A stretch of 64,000 nucleotides of DNA. Source: Deinococcus aerolatus. Lineage in GTDB: Bacteria; Deinococcota; Deinococci; Deinococcales; Deinococcaceae. The position numbers and the translations under genes were made by a program. The notes beneath the pieces were generated by a model, which ran no database searches, was not told where the DNA came from, and saw nothing but the letters and a program-made list of their open reading frames with translations. Location of the stretch: assembly GCF_014647055.1 (NCBI RefSeq), contig NZ_BMOL01000014.1:1-64000 (forward strand), in the 5' to 3' direction. Below, piece after piece: positions 52,704 through 61,253 of this stretch. Numbering within the stretch: the first letter of the stretch is position 1; each line of letters begins with the position of its first letter.

Positions 52704-54860
52704 TTGGCCTTCCATGCGGCCAGCCGACACCGTCCGGCCGCAAATTCGTGGAAGTGGATCGCGGCGGGGATCACCTCCTGGGGCATGGCCAGCGCGGTGT
52801 ATTTCCTGATCGACTCTGTGCTTCACCTGAGTGTGTTTCCCTCACTGGCCGACCTTTTTTACCTTTTTACCCTGCCCTGCATCGGGCTGGGGATCATCAA
52901 GTTACGGCGTGAAGCGCAGGGCAGACTCAACCGCTTGAGCATCCTGCTTGACACAGTGCTGGTGGTCCTTATGATCGGCGAGGTGTTGTGGGCCGCCTCG
53001 GTATCGTCCATCATTGGCAGTTATCCTGGGCAGCCATTTACCCTGGCTGTCGCGTTGGCCTACCCAGCGGTAGACCTGCTGTTGGGTGCCGGTATGGTCA
53101 CTCTGGCGCTCTGGCGTCCGGTAGATCTCCGCCGGGGCGAACTGCTTCTCCTGGCGGCAGGGATGGGCTCTTTTCTCATTGCAGACATGATCTACGCCCG
53201 TCAAGTCAGCCTGGAAACATACCAACCAGGGACGCTCCTTGATGCTGGCTGGACACTGGCCGCTGTCTGCTTTGGCTGGGCAGCGTACTCAAGCAGCCGC
53301 GCCGAGCGTCAAACTGCGGGCTTGACCCTCTTCCTTTCAAAGGCGCTGGACCGCTGGATAGCGCTCTTGCCGCATTACGCTGTGCTGACCGTCTTTGCCT
53401 TTTACCTCTTTTCGCGGCTTCTGGGACCTCCGCTCAGCTCCCTGCAAGCAGCGGTGCTGCTGGTCATTGCCGCCTTATTCATCCTGAGACAGGTGCTGGT
53501 TCTGGCCAACAATCAGTACCTCCAATCCAGCCTTGCCCACCGCGCGGACCACGATCCTCTGACCGGCGTCCGCAACCGAAGTGACCTCGAACTCCGATTA
53601 CAGCAGTTGATTGATGGCAATCGCCGAACGGGCCAGCCAGCCGCCGTCTTGTTCGTGGACCTCGACCGCATGAAGCTGATCAACGACACATTCGGCCATT
53701 CCGTTGGTGATCTGGTGCTGCGCGAAGTGGCGGCGCGGTTGACCAGCGACGTGGGTTGCGTCAGCAGCGTGACGCGGTTTGGCGGTGACGAGTTCGTGGT
53801 GATCCTGTCGGCGGTCCAACACCCCACGCAAGCGGCGTCCATTGCCCAACAGCTTCTGGAAGCCTTGGCGCAGCCTTTCCAGGTCGTGGGCGAAACCGTC
53901 AATCTCACAGCCAGCATCGGCATCGCGCTTGTTCCCAGCGACGCGACGACGGTGGCTCAGGCGATCGAGAAGTCCGACAAGGCCATGTACGATGCCAAGC
54001 AGGACGGCAAGAACAGCTGGCGCTTCGCGGACGCAGACCTCAACATCACGCACGTGGCCAAGGCGAACATCGAAGTGCAGTTGCGTGGCGCACTCGAACG
54101 GGGCGAGTTCGCGCTGCACTTTCAGCCGCTCATTTCGCTCAACACGGGCGCTGTAGAAGGATTTGAGGCCCTGCTGCGCTGGTTCTCGCCGGTCCTTGGG
54201 CAAGTTTCCCCGATGACCTTTATTCCCGTCGCGGAGGCCCGAGAGATGATGAGCGGCATCGGCCGCTGGGTTTTGCGAGCCGCCCTGAAGGAAGCGCGGG
54301 GTTGGCGCGATGAGGCCCTGCCTGACAGTTATGTGGCCGTGAACGTATCGGCCGCCCAGTTCGACGCGCCCGATTTTGTGGCCGACGTGATGGCGGCGCT
54401 TCAGGACTATGCCCTCATCCCCTCAGCGCTCACCCTCGAGCTGACCGAAAGTACCGTTCTGGCGAATATCGACAGTGCGAGAAGCAAGATGATGCAGCTT
54501 AAAGCGCTGGGAGTACGGATTGCACTGGACGACTTCGGTATGGGGTTTTCAAGTCTTGGACAGTTGCGGTACCTGCCGGTCGACGTCCTGAAGATCGACC
54601 GGGTGTTCGTCAAGGAGCTTCGGAAAGACGATGCCGCCTTCGTGCGCGCCATCGTGGCACTGGGCCACAGCCTGAACCTGGCGATGGTCGCCGAAGGCGT
54701 CGAAGATGCCCAGACAGCGAGACGCTTGCGCACCCTAGGATGCGATGTGGGGCAGGGATTCTACTTCGGCCATCCGATGGACATCTCAGAAGCGGTGAGG
54801 GCCATCAACACCTCAAAACATCGAGAGAAACCCAGTCTCAATCTTAAGCTGACGCTTTGA
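52704..54860 (+). CDS. membrane GGDEF-EAL cyclic-di-GMP protein (N-terminus interrupted upstream)
   Basis: The 718-residue part downstream of the amber codon begins at a TTG with no ribosome-binding site; the real gene started at 52539 or 52551. Seven or more membrane segments (about 15-265) are followed by GGDEF (about 275-440; GGDEF at 360-364) and EAL (about 455-705; EALLRW at 488, ELTES, DDFGMGFSSL). Both active sites look intact; there is no RxxD inhibition site. Expression would need readthrough or restart inside the sensor domain, so it may be a recent pseudogene. Confidence 0.8.
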   Translation: MAFHAASRHRPAANSWKWIAAGITSWGMASAVYFLIDSVLHLSVFPSLADLFYLFTLPCIGLGIIKLRREAQGRLNRLSILLDTVLVVLMIGEVLWAASVSSIIGSYPGQPFTLAVALAYPAVDLLLGAGMVTLALWRPVDLRRGELLLLAAGMGSFLIADMIYARQVSLETYQPGTLLDAGWTLAAVCFGWAAYSSSRAERQTAGLTLFLSKALDRWIALLPHYAVLTVFAFYLFSRLLGPPLSSLQAAVLLVIAALFILRQVLVLANNQYLQSSLAHRADHDPLTGVRNRSDLELRLQQLIDGNRRTGQPAAVLFVDLDRMKLINDTFGHSVGDLVLREVAARLTSDVGCVSSVTRFGGDEFVVILSAVQHPTQAASIAQQLLEALAQPFQVVGETVNLTASIGIALVPSDATTVAQAIEKSDKAMYDAKQDGKNSWRFADADLNITHVAKANIEVQLRGALERGEFALHFQPLISLNTGAVEGFEALLRWFSPVLGQVSPMTFIPVAEAREMMSGIGRWVLRAALKEARGWRDEALPDSYVAVNVSAAQFDAPDFVADVMAALQDYALIPSALTLELTESTVLANIDSARSKMMQLKALGVRIALDDFGMGFSSLGQLRYLPVDVLKIDRVFVKELRKDDAAFVRAIVALGHSLNLAMVAEGVEDAQTARRLRTLGCDVGQGFYFGHPMDISEAVRAINTSKHREKPSLNLKLTL

Positions 54861-54893
54861 CGGTCTGACACACGACTGATGGCGAAGAACGAG

Positions 54894-55055
54894 GCGCCCG
54901 CCGTCGTACAGCAGGCTCTGGCCTTCGGGGGCGGTGATCAGCACCGCGTCGCCCTGGCCGACGTCTAGGAAGCGGATGGTGAGTACGCCGGGTAAAGCGT
55001 TCTGAGCCAGAGCGCCCCCACCCAGCAGCGTCGCCAGCAGGAGGAGGCGCCTCAC
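54894..55055 (-). pseudogene. truncated copy of the exported MBL gene (first about 54 codons)
   Basis: MRRLLLLATLLGGGALAQ and FLDVGQGDAVLI, ending after LLYDGGR, are nearly identical to the start of the gene at 45825-46850. Homology ends sharply at 54894 (matching 46689), after which the frame runs into unrelated sequence 33 bp past the GGDEF-EAL stop. The metal-binding motif and all the rest are missing. Confidence 0.88.
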
Positions 55056-55327
55056 AGGTCCAGGTCTCCTTCGGGCGTCTGAGCATTCAGGCCATCAAGC
55101 GTCCGTTGGCCCAGGGCGTGGCGTCGGTCCGTCTCCTGGTGATCAACGTCCACGTCACCGCCCCGCACGTCAATGCGGATTACGTCGCCCTCCTTGACCC
55201 CTTGGGGCAGACTTGCCAGGCGCCAGTCCTCAAGGGTGCCGTCTGGCAGTTCCACCCGCGCCAACTTCCCCTCGATGCCGTCGACGGTGACGAGGCTGAC
55301 GCCTGGATCTTCATGCTCTTCGGCCAT
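55052..55327 (-). CDS. DUF3006 domain protein, second copy
   Basis: 91 residues: VDGIEGKLARVELPDG, WRLASLPQGVKEGDVIRIDV, closely matching the copy at 46847-47134 but four residues shorter. The ATGA overlap with the MBL remnant is preserved. TACTTT lies five bases before the ATG, a possible leaderless start. It is intact itself but has lost its MBL partner and the helicase-nuclease genes. Confidence 0.8.
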   Translation of the reverse strand: MAEEHEDPGVSLVTVDGIEGKLARVELPDGTLEDWRLASLPQGVKEGDVIRIDVRGGDVDVDHQETDRRHALGQRTLDGLNAQTPEGDLDL

Positions 55328-55374
55328 ACCGCAAAGTAGCGTACGTCAAAGGCAACCCTGTGTCAGATTGCGCC

Positions 55375-55767
55375 ATGAGAAGACAATTGACGTTCAGCGC
55401 GGCGGCCCTGTTCTTTCTCTTCCTGGCTCCAGCCCAGGCCCACCGCAGTGGCTGTCACCGCTGGCACTCGTGCCCCAGCGACAGCGGCTCTTACGTCTGC
55501 GGTGATCTAGGCTACACCTCAGGCTGCGGGATAACCCAGCAGGTTAGACCCGTATCGATTCCCGCCGCCGCGCCGCCCGCCGATGACGTCATCCGCTACA
55601 CCACCACCAATCTCAACCTGCGGGCTGGGCCGGGAGCGGAAACGACGAAAGTAGCCACGCTGGGGAAGGACACACGGGTCCGGATGCAGTTCTGTGCATC
55701 CGGCTGGTGCAAGGTCAGCGCAGCGCAGGGCGTCGGCTACGTCTCCCAGAAATATTTGAGGCGCTGA
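55375..55767 (+). CDS. exported SH3-like domain protein
   Basis: 130 residues from ATG 55375. The signal peptide is FSAAALFFLFLAPAQAH. A Cys/His-rich segment (GCHRWHSCPSDSGSYVCGD) is followed by a bacterial SH3 domain (about 68-128; NLNLRAGPGAETTKVATLGK, ASGWCKV, GYVSQKYL). SH3b domains bind cell-wall or protein ligands. Divergent from the second DUF3006 copy, 47 bp apart. Confidence 0.85.
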   Translation: MRRQLTFSAAALFFLFLAPAQAHRSGCHRWHSCPSDSGSYVCGDLGYTSGCGITQQVRPVSIPAAAPPADDVIRYTTTNLNLRAGPGAETTKVATLGKDTRVRMQFCASGWCKVSAAQGVGYVSQKYLRR

Positions 55768-55945
55768 CGTTCGCCACTGCTGAGAGTGCGCACCGAGGAC
55801 GTGCACACCCCCGCCACCCTGACCGCGCTGCTGCAGCCGCATCTGGGAACCGCCGAAGGTGCTCTAGTGCATGTCTGACCTTGAGCTCGGTCTGGACCGC
55901 GGCCCGGTCAGAGCGCTGTGAGGCCCGCGCAGCCATGCTGGGGGC

Positions 55946-56653
55946 ATGACGTGGGACGGGGTGCAGCGCGTGATCCCTGTTGACCTGGGCGCCAGTGACG
56001 ATGATCTGATCCAGGCCCAGGTGCGCCTGACCGAACGTCTGGCGGCCATCGAGCGGGCCAGCGAGGTGCGTGAGGCCGAACTGCGGGTGCTGGGGGTGGC
56101 CCTGGAGCGCCGGGACGGCGAGACCAAGGGCCACACGGACCGCGTCGCCGCACTGGCCACGCAACTGGCCGAGGCGCTGTGCTGGTCACCGTCTCAGATC
56201 CGGGCCATGCGCTGGGGTGCGTACCTGCACGACATCGGCAAGATCGCCATCCCTGACGAGGTACTGCTCAAGCCTGGCCGGCTGACCGCCGACGAGTGGA
56301 CGGTGATGCGCTCGCATGTTGAGGAAGGGCTGCAGATCGTGGCTGCGCTGGGCGAACTACCAGAAGTCACCCTGCAGGTGGTGCGTGATCACCACGAGCG
56401 CTGGAACGGGCAGGGCTACCCGGCGGGCAAGGCGGGCCATGAGATCAGCCTGGCGGGGCGGTTGTTCGCGCTGTGCGACGTGTACGACGGCCTGATCAGT
56501 GAGCGGCCGTACAAGGCAGCCTGGACGCATGAGGCGGCGCTGGCCGAGATTACGGCCCGGGCGGGACAGCACTTCGACGCGGTGCTGACCGGGGTGTTCG
56601 TGGAACTGCTGGACCGGAAGAAAGAGTCAGCCCGCAGGCCTGGTCTGCTCTGA
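55946..56653 (+). CDS. HD-GYP domain phosphodiesterase
   Basis: 235 residues. A helical N-terminus (about 20-55; VRLTERLAAIERASEVREAELR) is followed by an HD-GYP domain (about 50-225) with HTDRV, YLHDIGKIAIPDEVLLKPG, DHHERWNGQGYP and ALCDVYDGL. All metal ligands look present, predicting cyclic-di-GMP hydrolysis. No receiver or sensor domain is attached, so the protein may be N-terminally truncated. The 3' end is partly repeated downstream of the next gene (57207-57257). Confidence 0.88.
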   Translation: MTWDGVQRVIPVDLGASDDDLIQAQVRLTERLAAIERASEVREAELRVLGVALERRDGETKGHTDRVAALATQLAEALCWSPSQIRAMRWGAYLHDIGKIAIPDEVLLKPGRLTADEWTVMRSHVEEGLQIVAALGELPEVTLQVVRDHHERWNGQGYPAGKAGHEISLAGRLFALCDVYDGLISERPYKAAWTHEAALAEITARAGQHFDAVLTGVFVELLDRKKESARRPGLL

Positions 56654-56708
56654 GGCGACACGCTCGGTCTTCGCCCCATGGCATGAAGAACGCTTTATTC
56701 TCCTCTTG

Positions 56709-57143
56709 ATGACGGCAACCCGACATTACCTCCTGGTGGACGACGCTCCACAAGACCGCTTTCTGGCGCAGGAAGCGTTTGAGCAGCTGTGCCCGGAAGG
56801 CGTGTTGACGTGCGTGGGGAGCGGTATGGAAGCGCTGGACCTGCTGCGCAGCCCGGGGTTTCAGCCGGATGTGATCCTGCTGGACCTCAACATGCCCGGC
56901 ATGAGCGGCTTCGAGCTGCTGCGCGTGATGAAGGATGATGCCCGTCTGGCCCACATCCCCGTGGTGATGCTGTCGACGTCCAACGCTCAGCAGGATGTGA
57001 ACGAGGCCTACGTCCTGCATGCCAGTTCCTATGTTGTGAAATCTGCCAGCTTTGCTGGCTTTCTGGAACAGCTTGAAAGGATCTTGCACTACTGGAAACT
57101 CAGCCGCACCGTGCACGACGAGGCTTTCGAAGCGAACAGCTGA
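56709..57143 (+). CDS. single-domain response regulator (Rcp1-like receiver)
   Basis: 144 residues from ATG 56709 (an in-frame TTG is at 56706). TATTCT lies seven bases upstream with no Shine-Dalgarno. Receiver landmarks: VDDAPQDR (acidic pocket), phosphoacceptor Asp in VILLDLNMPGMSG, VVMLSTSN and the Lys in SYVVKSASF. The long beta4-alpha4 insert is typical of Rcp1-type regulators that pair with phytochrome-like kinases. No kinase is nearby; the gene follows the HD-GYP gene by 55 bp. Confidence 0.88.
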   Translation: MTATRHYLLVDDAPQDRFLAQEAFEQLCPEGVLTCVGSGMEALDLLRSPGFQPDVILLDLNMPGMSGFELLRVMKDDARLAHIPVVMLSTSNAQQDVNEAYVLHASSYVVKSASFAGFLEQLERILHYWKLSRTVHDEAFEANS

Positions 57144-57227
57144 ACAGCGCTGACCGGCGGGCTCTTTCCAGGTTCAGGGCCAGCACTTCGTCTTCGGCGA
57201 GTGGAAGGGCTGGACCGGGCGGAAGAG

Positions 57228-57413
57228 TCAGCCGGCCGGCCTGGTCTGCTCTGAGGCAGCGCGCCCTTCCGGGCACGGCTCCACGAATTCCACGTCCAGC
57301 CAGTACTGGGCCTCGTCCCACTGTGCCGGGTTCAATTCCGCACACCACGCGGCCCAGGCGGCGGCCCTGGCCTCTTCATGGCAGTCCAGGTAGTCAGCGA
57401 GAGCGATTGAGGG
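57228..57413 (-). pseudogene. fragment of an unrecognised acidic protein
   Basis: The minus-strand frame SIALADYLDCHEEARAAAWAAW, then WDEAQYWLDVEFVEPCPEG, is protein-like but is preceded directly by TGA (57414-57416) and has no start codon. Its last residues are encoded by the sequence that duplicates the end of the HD-GYP gene. It appears to be a gene end trapped at a duplication junction. Confidence 0.4.
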
Positions 57414-57437
57414 TCAGAATAGTGCGGGGCGAAATGG

Positions 57438-57497
57438 AAAAAGCCCCCACTTGCCCAAGCCGAAATGTCAGGGGCGGGGCAGGTCATAGGGGGCGCT
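57438..57497 (-). terminator. terminator downstream of the cupredoxin gene
   Basis: Minus strand: GCCCCC...ACCTGCCC...GGGCAAGT-GGGGGC followed by CTTTTTCC. It is a long imperfect stem with a T-run, about 45 bp after the cupredoxin stop codon. Confidence 0.6.
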
Positions 57498-57542
57498 TCC
57501 GATTCAGGCTCAAGACCAGGAGGACGTCTCTCCCTTCTGCCA

Positions 57543-58058
57543 TTACTTGTAGGCCACGGCCTTGGCGCCGTTGACGACCTGCATCTTCACGTACATGCCA
57601 TTCTGCGCGTGTTTGCCAACCCGGCACAGAATGAAATACGTGCCCGGACGGTTGGCCATGAACTTGGCGGGAGCCGCCGTGGCACCGGCGGGTGGGACGA
57701 TGCTGGTCGCTGCGTCGGGGAAGGCCAGGCGAGCCGTCGCAGGGTTGGCTGGCAGCGTGCTGCCGGCGATCACGGCAAAGTCATGCGGCATGCGGCCCGC
57801 GTTGTTCAGGTTAACTTCCACGGTCCACCCGAGAGGCACGGTCAGGGTCTTTTCGCCTTTGGCGTCCCCGTTGTAATTCAGGCCATTATTGTTCATGCCG
57901 TGGCCAGCCACGAAGGTCACCCGCACCGTTTTATTGGCGCTGTCGGCCTTGATGGTTGGTGGCATGTCCATGCCTGTCATGGGCGCCGTGGGCGTTCCGG
58001 AGGTCTGAGCAAGGGCGACGGAGGCAAGCAAGAACGCGGCCATCACTGGGCTTCTCAT
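57543..58058 (-). CDS. exported blue-copper (sulfocyanin/plastocyanin-like) protein
   Basis: 171 residues with a signal peptide (VMAAFLLASVALAQ). The cupredoxin domain (about 35-168) shows the four copper ligands: His in GRMPHDFAV, then Cys, His and Met in YFILCRVGKHAQNGM. VTFVAGHGMNNNGLNYNG is typical of sulfocyanin-like proteins. Probable periplasmic electron carrier. GAGG precedes the start. The upstream 100 bp are AT-rich and carry its promoter. Confidence 0.85.
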   Translation of the reverse strand: MRSPVMAAFLLASVALAQTSGTPTAPMTGMDMPPTIKADSANKTVRVTFVAGHGMNNNGLNYNGDAKGEKTLTVPLGWTVEVNLNNAGRMPHDFAVIAGSTLPANPATARLAFPDAATSIVPPAGATAAPAKFMANRPGTYFILCRVGKHAQNGMYVKMQVVNGAKAVAYK

Positions 58059-58299
58059 GGTGCCCTCTATTGTGCTCCTTGAAAATGAAAGCCAAAGTGC
58101 TTACCTTACATCCCTCTAAAACTGTATCTGAGATATCAACAACGTCTCTGTATTGAAAGTATGGCCGAAGTCCGCCAGCATTCACGGTTCCAAGTTCAGC
58201 TGAAGCCAGCGCCGGAGCGTGGCCGACGTTGGCGCGGGCAGCCTGGGTCGAGGTGTCTTGAGGTCATGGCAGCAGGGTTCAGATGCCTAAGTGGGCCCT

Positions 58300-58500
58300 C
58301 TACTTACCCCAGACCCGCCAGGCCACAGCCGCCACGGCAACTGAGGCCATCAGCAGCGCCAGCGTGAAGGCGCCGGTGTCGTTCATGGTGCTGTTGAGTG
58401 CCAGTCCGCCGCCCGCACACATGCAGGTGAAGATGGCCACCCAGGCAGGCCAGCGGTCTCCAGCTGGGTCCAGTTCGTCGTCCATCATCTTGCTGGGCAT
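58300..58500 (-). CDS. small two-helix membrane protein
   Basis: 66 residues from ATG 58500 (or 62 from an in-frame ATG at 58488). Two membrane segments: WVAIFTCMCAGGGLAL and FTLALLMASVAVAAVAWRVW, with an acidic N-terminus (MMDDELDPAGD). No family is recognised. Confidence 0.55.
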   Translation of the reverse strand: MPSKMMDDELDPAGDRWPAWVAIFTCMCAGGGLALNSTMNDTGAFTLALLMASVAVAAVAWRVWGK

Positions 58501-58749
58501 GTCGTGATCTGCTGGTCCTGCAAGGCCTGCCAGTTCTCTACTGGTGCCAGCCAGTTCTGCGTATTCTCTAGCCACGCCGCAGCGTAGTGCAGAGGCCGGG
58601 ACACAATACATCAGTTTGTTTTTGTGCGCGCGGAACAAACGATAAAGGCCCTCAGCTCATGCCGGAGCCTGAAACTGGGGGCAGTCAATTGCTTGTCTTG
58701 TCCGTTACTTCAGCGGCAAGATCCCTGGCACGCTGCCCTTGCTGGCGCG

Positions 58750-59124
58750 GTAGCCGATCAACACAGGTCTACGTCAAAGTTGGCGGGGTGGGACACTGGT
58801 TGTGGCGAGCCGCTCTGGAATATGTGGACGTGCTGGAATTTCTTCTTCAGGTGCGCCGTGACATCGCGGCGGCTAACTTCTATCTCGTCTGCCTGCTGAA
58901 CGGGTACGGCATCCTGGAGGCTGTTTGCCGATCGGCGCTGGAGCCATGGGGCGGTTATCTAGGAACTGAACGAGTGTCATAACGCGGAGCACGGGAAGGT
59001 CCGTTCCATCGCCGCTGCAACATCAACATGACAGCAGAGCCAAGCCAGCTTTAGACCGGAGCTGCAAACGCAGGAATTCATCGCGCAGCACATCCGGATC
59101 TTAAACATTCACCGCTATACCTGA
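58750..59124 (+). pseudogene. IS6-family transposase remnant
   Basis: The plus-strand frame VYVKVGGVGHWLWRAALEYV, LEFLLQVRRDIAAANFYLVC and LLNGYGILEAVC follows the IS6 DDE core. A frameshift near 58970 moves it to ELNECHNAEHGKVRSIA and, at the end, IRILNIHRYT with stop at 59122. The N-terminal HTH and first catalytic Asp are lost. It is more complete at the C-terminus than the remnant at 15.3 kb. It lies immediately upstream of the parAB region. Confidence 0.75.
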
Positions 59125-59270
59125 ACGACAAACCCTGTTGCCCGCAGACGCCACAGCACTGTTGCTGTGGCGAAAGGCGCCCCAGCAGCCTTCGGAAACG
59201 GTCCAGACCCAGCTGAAGACCATTGATCAGCATGTACCTCCGAGACGTCTTGTTCACGAGGCAAGTCACT

Positions 59271-59290
59271 GGGGAACAACGTTGTTCCCC
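59271..59290. promoter_or_regulatory. 20-bp perfect palindrome upstream of parAB
   Basis: GGGGAACAACGTTGTTCCCC is a perfect 10+10 palindrome 70 bp before the parA start. It is the best candidate in the window for a ParA/ParB operator or a parS centromere site. It differs from the chromosomal parS consensus. Confidence 0.65.
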
Positions 59291-59359
59291 CTCTCCTCTC
59301 CCCCACTGTCTTTTGGGCAAAACGTTGCGCTCGTACCCTGGATTGAGCAAAATACAGAC

Positions 59360-60295
59360 ATGAGCGCAAAACCCAAACGGTCTATCCCCATCAGTACTGC
59401 GCACACCCAGCTCGGCCAGCAGGTGAAGAATTTGCGCCCAGGCGAACCCGTCACCCTGGCGCGGCATGGCAAACCTGTCGCCGGGCTGGTGTCCATTGAG
59501 GACTTGCAGACCATTGAAAGTGGCGCGCAGAACACCACCGTTCTGATGGCCTTCAATCATGCGGGCGGCGCGGCCAAGACCAGCAGCGTGCGCGATATCG
59601 GGTACGAACTGACGGAGCTGGGCTACCGGGTGCTGCTGCTGGATATCGATCCCCAGGCCAACCTGACCACGTGGCTGGGCGTGCACGACGCGCCGGTCGA
59701 GCGCAGTCTGCAGCCGGTGCTGGAGGAGTACGCGCCGCTGCCGGAGCCGTACCGGGTCCACGGCATGGACCTGATCCCCAGCCATCTGGCACTGGCGCGC
59801 ACAGACGCCCGGCTGCCGGGATACACAAACGCCGAGGGCCGTCTGCGCTCGGCCATCGACGCCGTCCGTGCCAGCGCAGCCTACGATTTCGTGCTGATTG
59901 ATCCGCCGCCGAGTTTGGGCAAGCTGACTGCCAACGCGGCGAACGCGGCCGACTGGGTGATCGTGCCGGTGCCCGCCCGCTACAAGGGCCTAGTGGCGCT
60001 GGACGGCCTGCGCGAGATGCTCGGTGAATACACGCGGACCAACCCGCGCCTGCGGGTGGCCATGTATCTGGTCACCCAGATGGAGAACACGGCGCACAGC
60101 AAGGAGACGCATGAGGTCTTCCAGCAGGTGCTGGGTCCAGAGCTGGCAGGACCGCTGACCTACCGCCCCGCCATCTACAACCGCTGCCAGCCGATCGGGG
60201 AACCAGTGGGCGTCAATGCCCCGAATTCGGAGGCCCGGCGTGAGGTTCAGGCCGTGGTCCAGACGCTGCTTTCCCGCATCGGGCATAGCGCATGA
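59360..60295 (+). CDS. parA: plasmid partition ATPase ParA with Phd-like N-terminal segment
   Basis: 311 residues from ATG 59360 (the upstream in-frame extension overlaps the palindrome and is not protein-like). Residues 8-52 (IPISTAHTQLGQQVKNL, GEPVTLARHGKPVAGLVS) resemble a Phd/YefM-type antitoxin fold, probably the DNA-binding part. The ATPase follows: Walker A region FNHAGGAAKTSS, in which the ParA signature Lys and a Gly are replaced by Ala; A' LLLDIDPQANLT; B FVLIDPPPSLG. It overlaps parB by ATGA. It should segregate the plasmid with ParB and may repress its own operon. Confidence 0.9.
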   Translation: MSAKPKRSIPISTAHTQLGQQVKNLRPGEPVTLARHGKPVAGLVSIEDLQTIESGAQNTTVLMAFNHAGGAAKTSSVRDIGYELTELGYRVLLLDIDPQANLTTWLGVHDAPVERSLQPVLEEYAPLPEPYRVHGMDLIPSHLALARTDARLPGYTNAEGRLRSAIDAVRASAAYDFVLIDPPPSLGKLTANAANAADWVIVPVPARYKGLVALDGLREMLGEYTRTNPRLRVAMYLVTQMENTAHSKETHEVFQQVLGPELAGPLTYRPAIYNRCQPIGEPVGVNAPNSEARREVQAVVQTLLSRIGHSA

Positions 60296-61188
60296 GCCGC
60301 AAGCTCAGCGCCGGTATGCAAGCTGCCCTCAAGCGCACGCAGGCCGTTCACGAAGATATCCAGAGTGTGCAGCGCAGCCGTCCGCCCATGCAATACGTGG
60401 CGCTTGAGGACCTACGGCCCTCGCCCTTCCAGGCGCGAATGGACCTGCATGATCTCGATAGCCTGGCTCAGGACATCGCAGCCAACGGCGTCCTGCAACC
60501 CCTGCTGGCCCGGCCTTTGCCAGACGGTCTGGAGCTGATCGCAGGCGAGCGGCGCTGGCGGGCGGCCGGACGCGCGGGTCTGTCCGAGGTGCCGGTGATC
60601 GTGCGGGACGCCACGGACGAGCAGGCGCGGCTGTACGGACTGCGCGAGAATCTGGAGCGCCAGGACCTGAACGCCTATGAGGTGGCCAGCGTGGCCCTGA
60701 CCCTGATGGGTCTGAGTCTGGGTCAGTCGCCGGAGCAGGTGAGGTCACAGCTCACGGGCCGGGGAGAGCCGTCGGCCGAGGTCAGCGCCGCCCTTGAGGA
60801 GGCGCTGGGCGTCCTGGGACGGGATTTGACGCGTCTGAGCTTTGCCAAGCACTACCTGCCGCTCCTGGACTTGCCCGCGGAACTGCGGGCGGCCATTCAG
60901 CGGGGCGCGCCCTTTAATGCTGTACGACTGCTGCGGCGGGCGAGCCGTGACCAGCAGGCCGAGTGGCTGCCCCGGGTCGAGTCCGGGGAGTGGGGGGTGC
61001 GCGATGTGGAGGCCGCGCTGCTGGCAGGACGGAGTGCACCGACGCCCCTGGAACAGGGTGACCTGGCCCAGGAGACACGGCGGGTCTTGAAGCTGGCCGC
61101 GCCGCGCCGGGTGGAGGCGCTGGACGCCCGTAAACAGACTCGACTGAGGAAATTGTTGCAGGAGGTTGAGCAGCTTCTCAAGGAGTAA
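60292..61188 (+). CDS. parB: ParB centromere-binding protein
   Basis: 298 residues. Basic N-terminus; ParB/Srx domain (about 35-125) with the CTP-binding motif GERRWRAA (85-92) and [12 protein letters not shown]; a central HTH region (about 130-220); and a Leu-rich C-terminal dimerisation segment ([16 protein letters not shown]). Its start lies in the ATGA overlap with parA. It likely binds parS sites near the operon. Confidence 0.92.
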   Translation: MSRKLSAGMQAALKRTQAVHEDIQSVQRSRPPMQYVALEDLRPSPFQARMDLHDLDSLAQDIAANGVLQPLLARPLPDGLELIAGERRWRAAGRAGLSEVPVIVRDATDEQARLYGLRENLERQDLNAYEVASVALTLMGLSLGQSPEQVRSQLTGRGEPSAEVSAALEEALGVLGRDLTRLSFAKHYLPLLDLPAELRAAIQRGAPFNAVRLLRRASRDQQAEWLPRVESGEWGVRDVEAALLAGRSAPTPLEQGDLAQETRRVLKLAAPRRVEALDARKQTRLRKLLQEVEQLLKE

Positions 61189-61253
61189 CAGGGGAGAGGG
61201 GCGGCGCAACGTCGGTTACGGGACAGCCACGCCCGAGGGGTATGCCTGTACCC

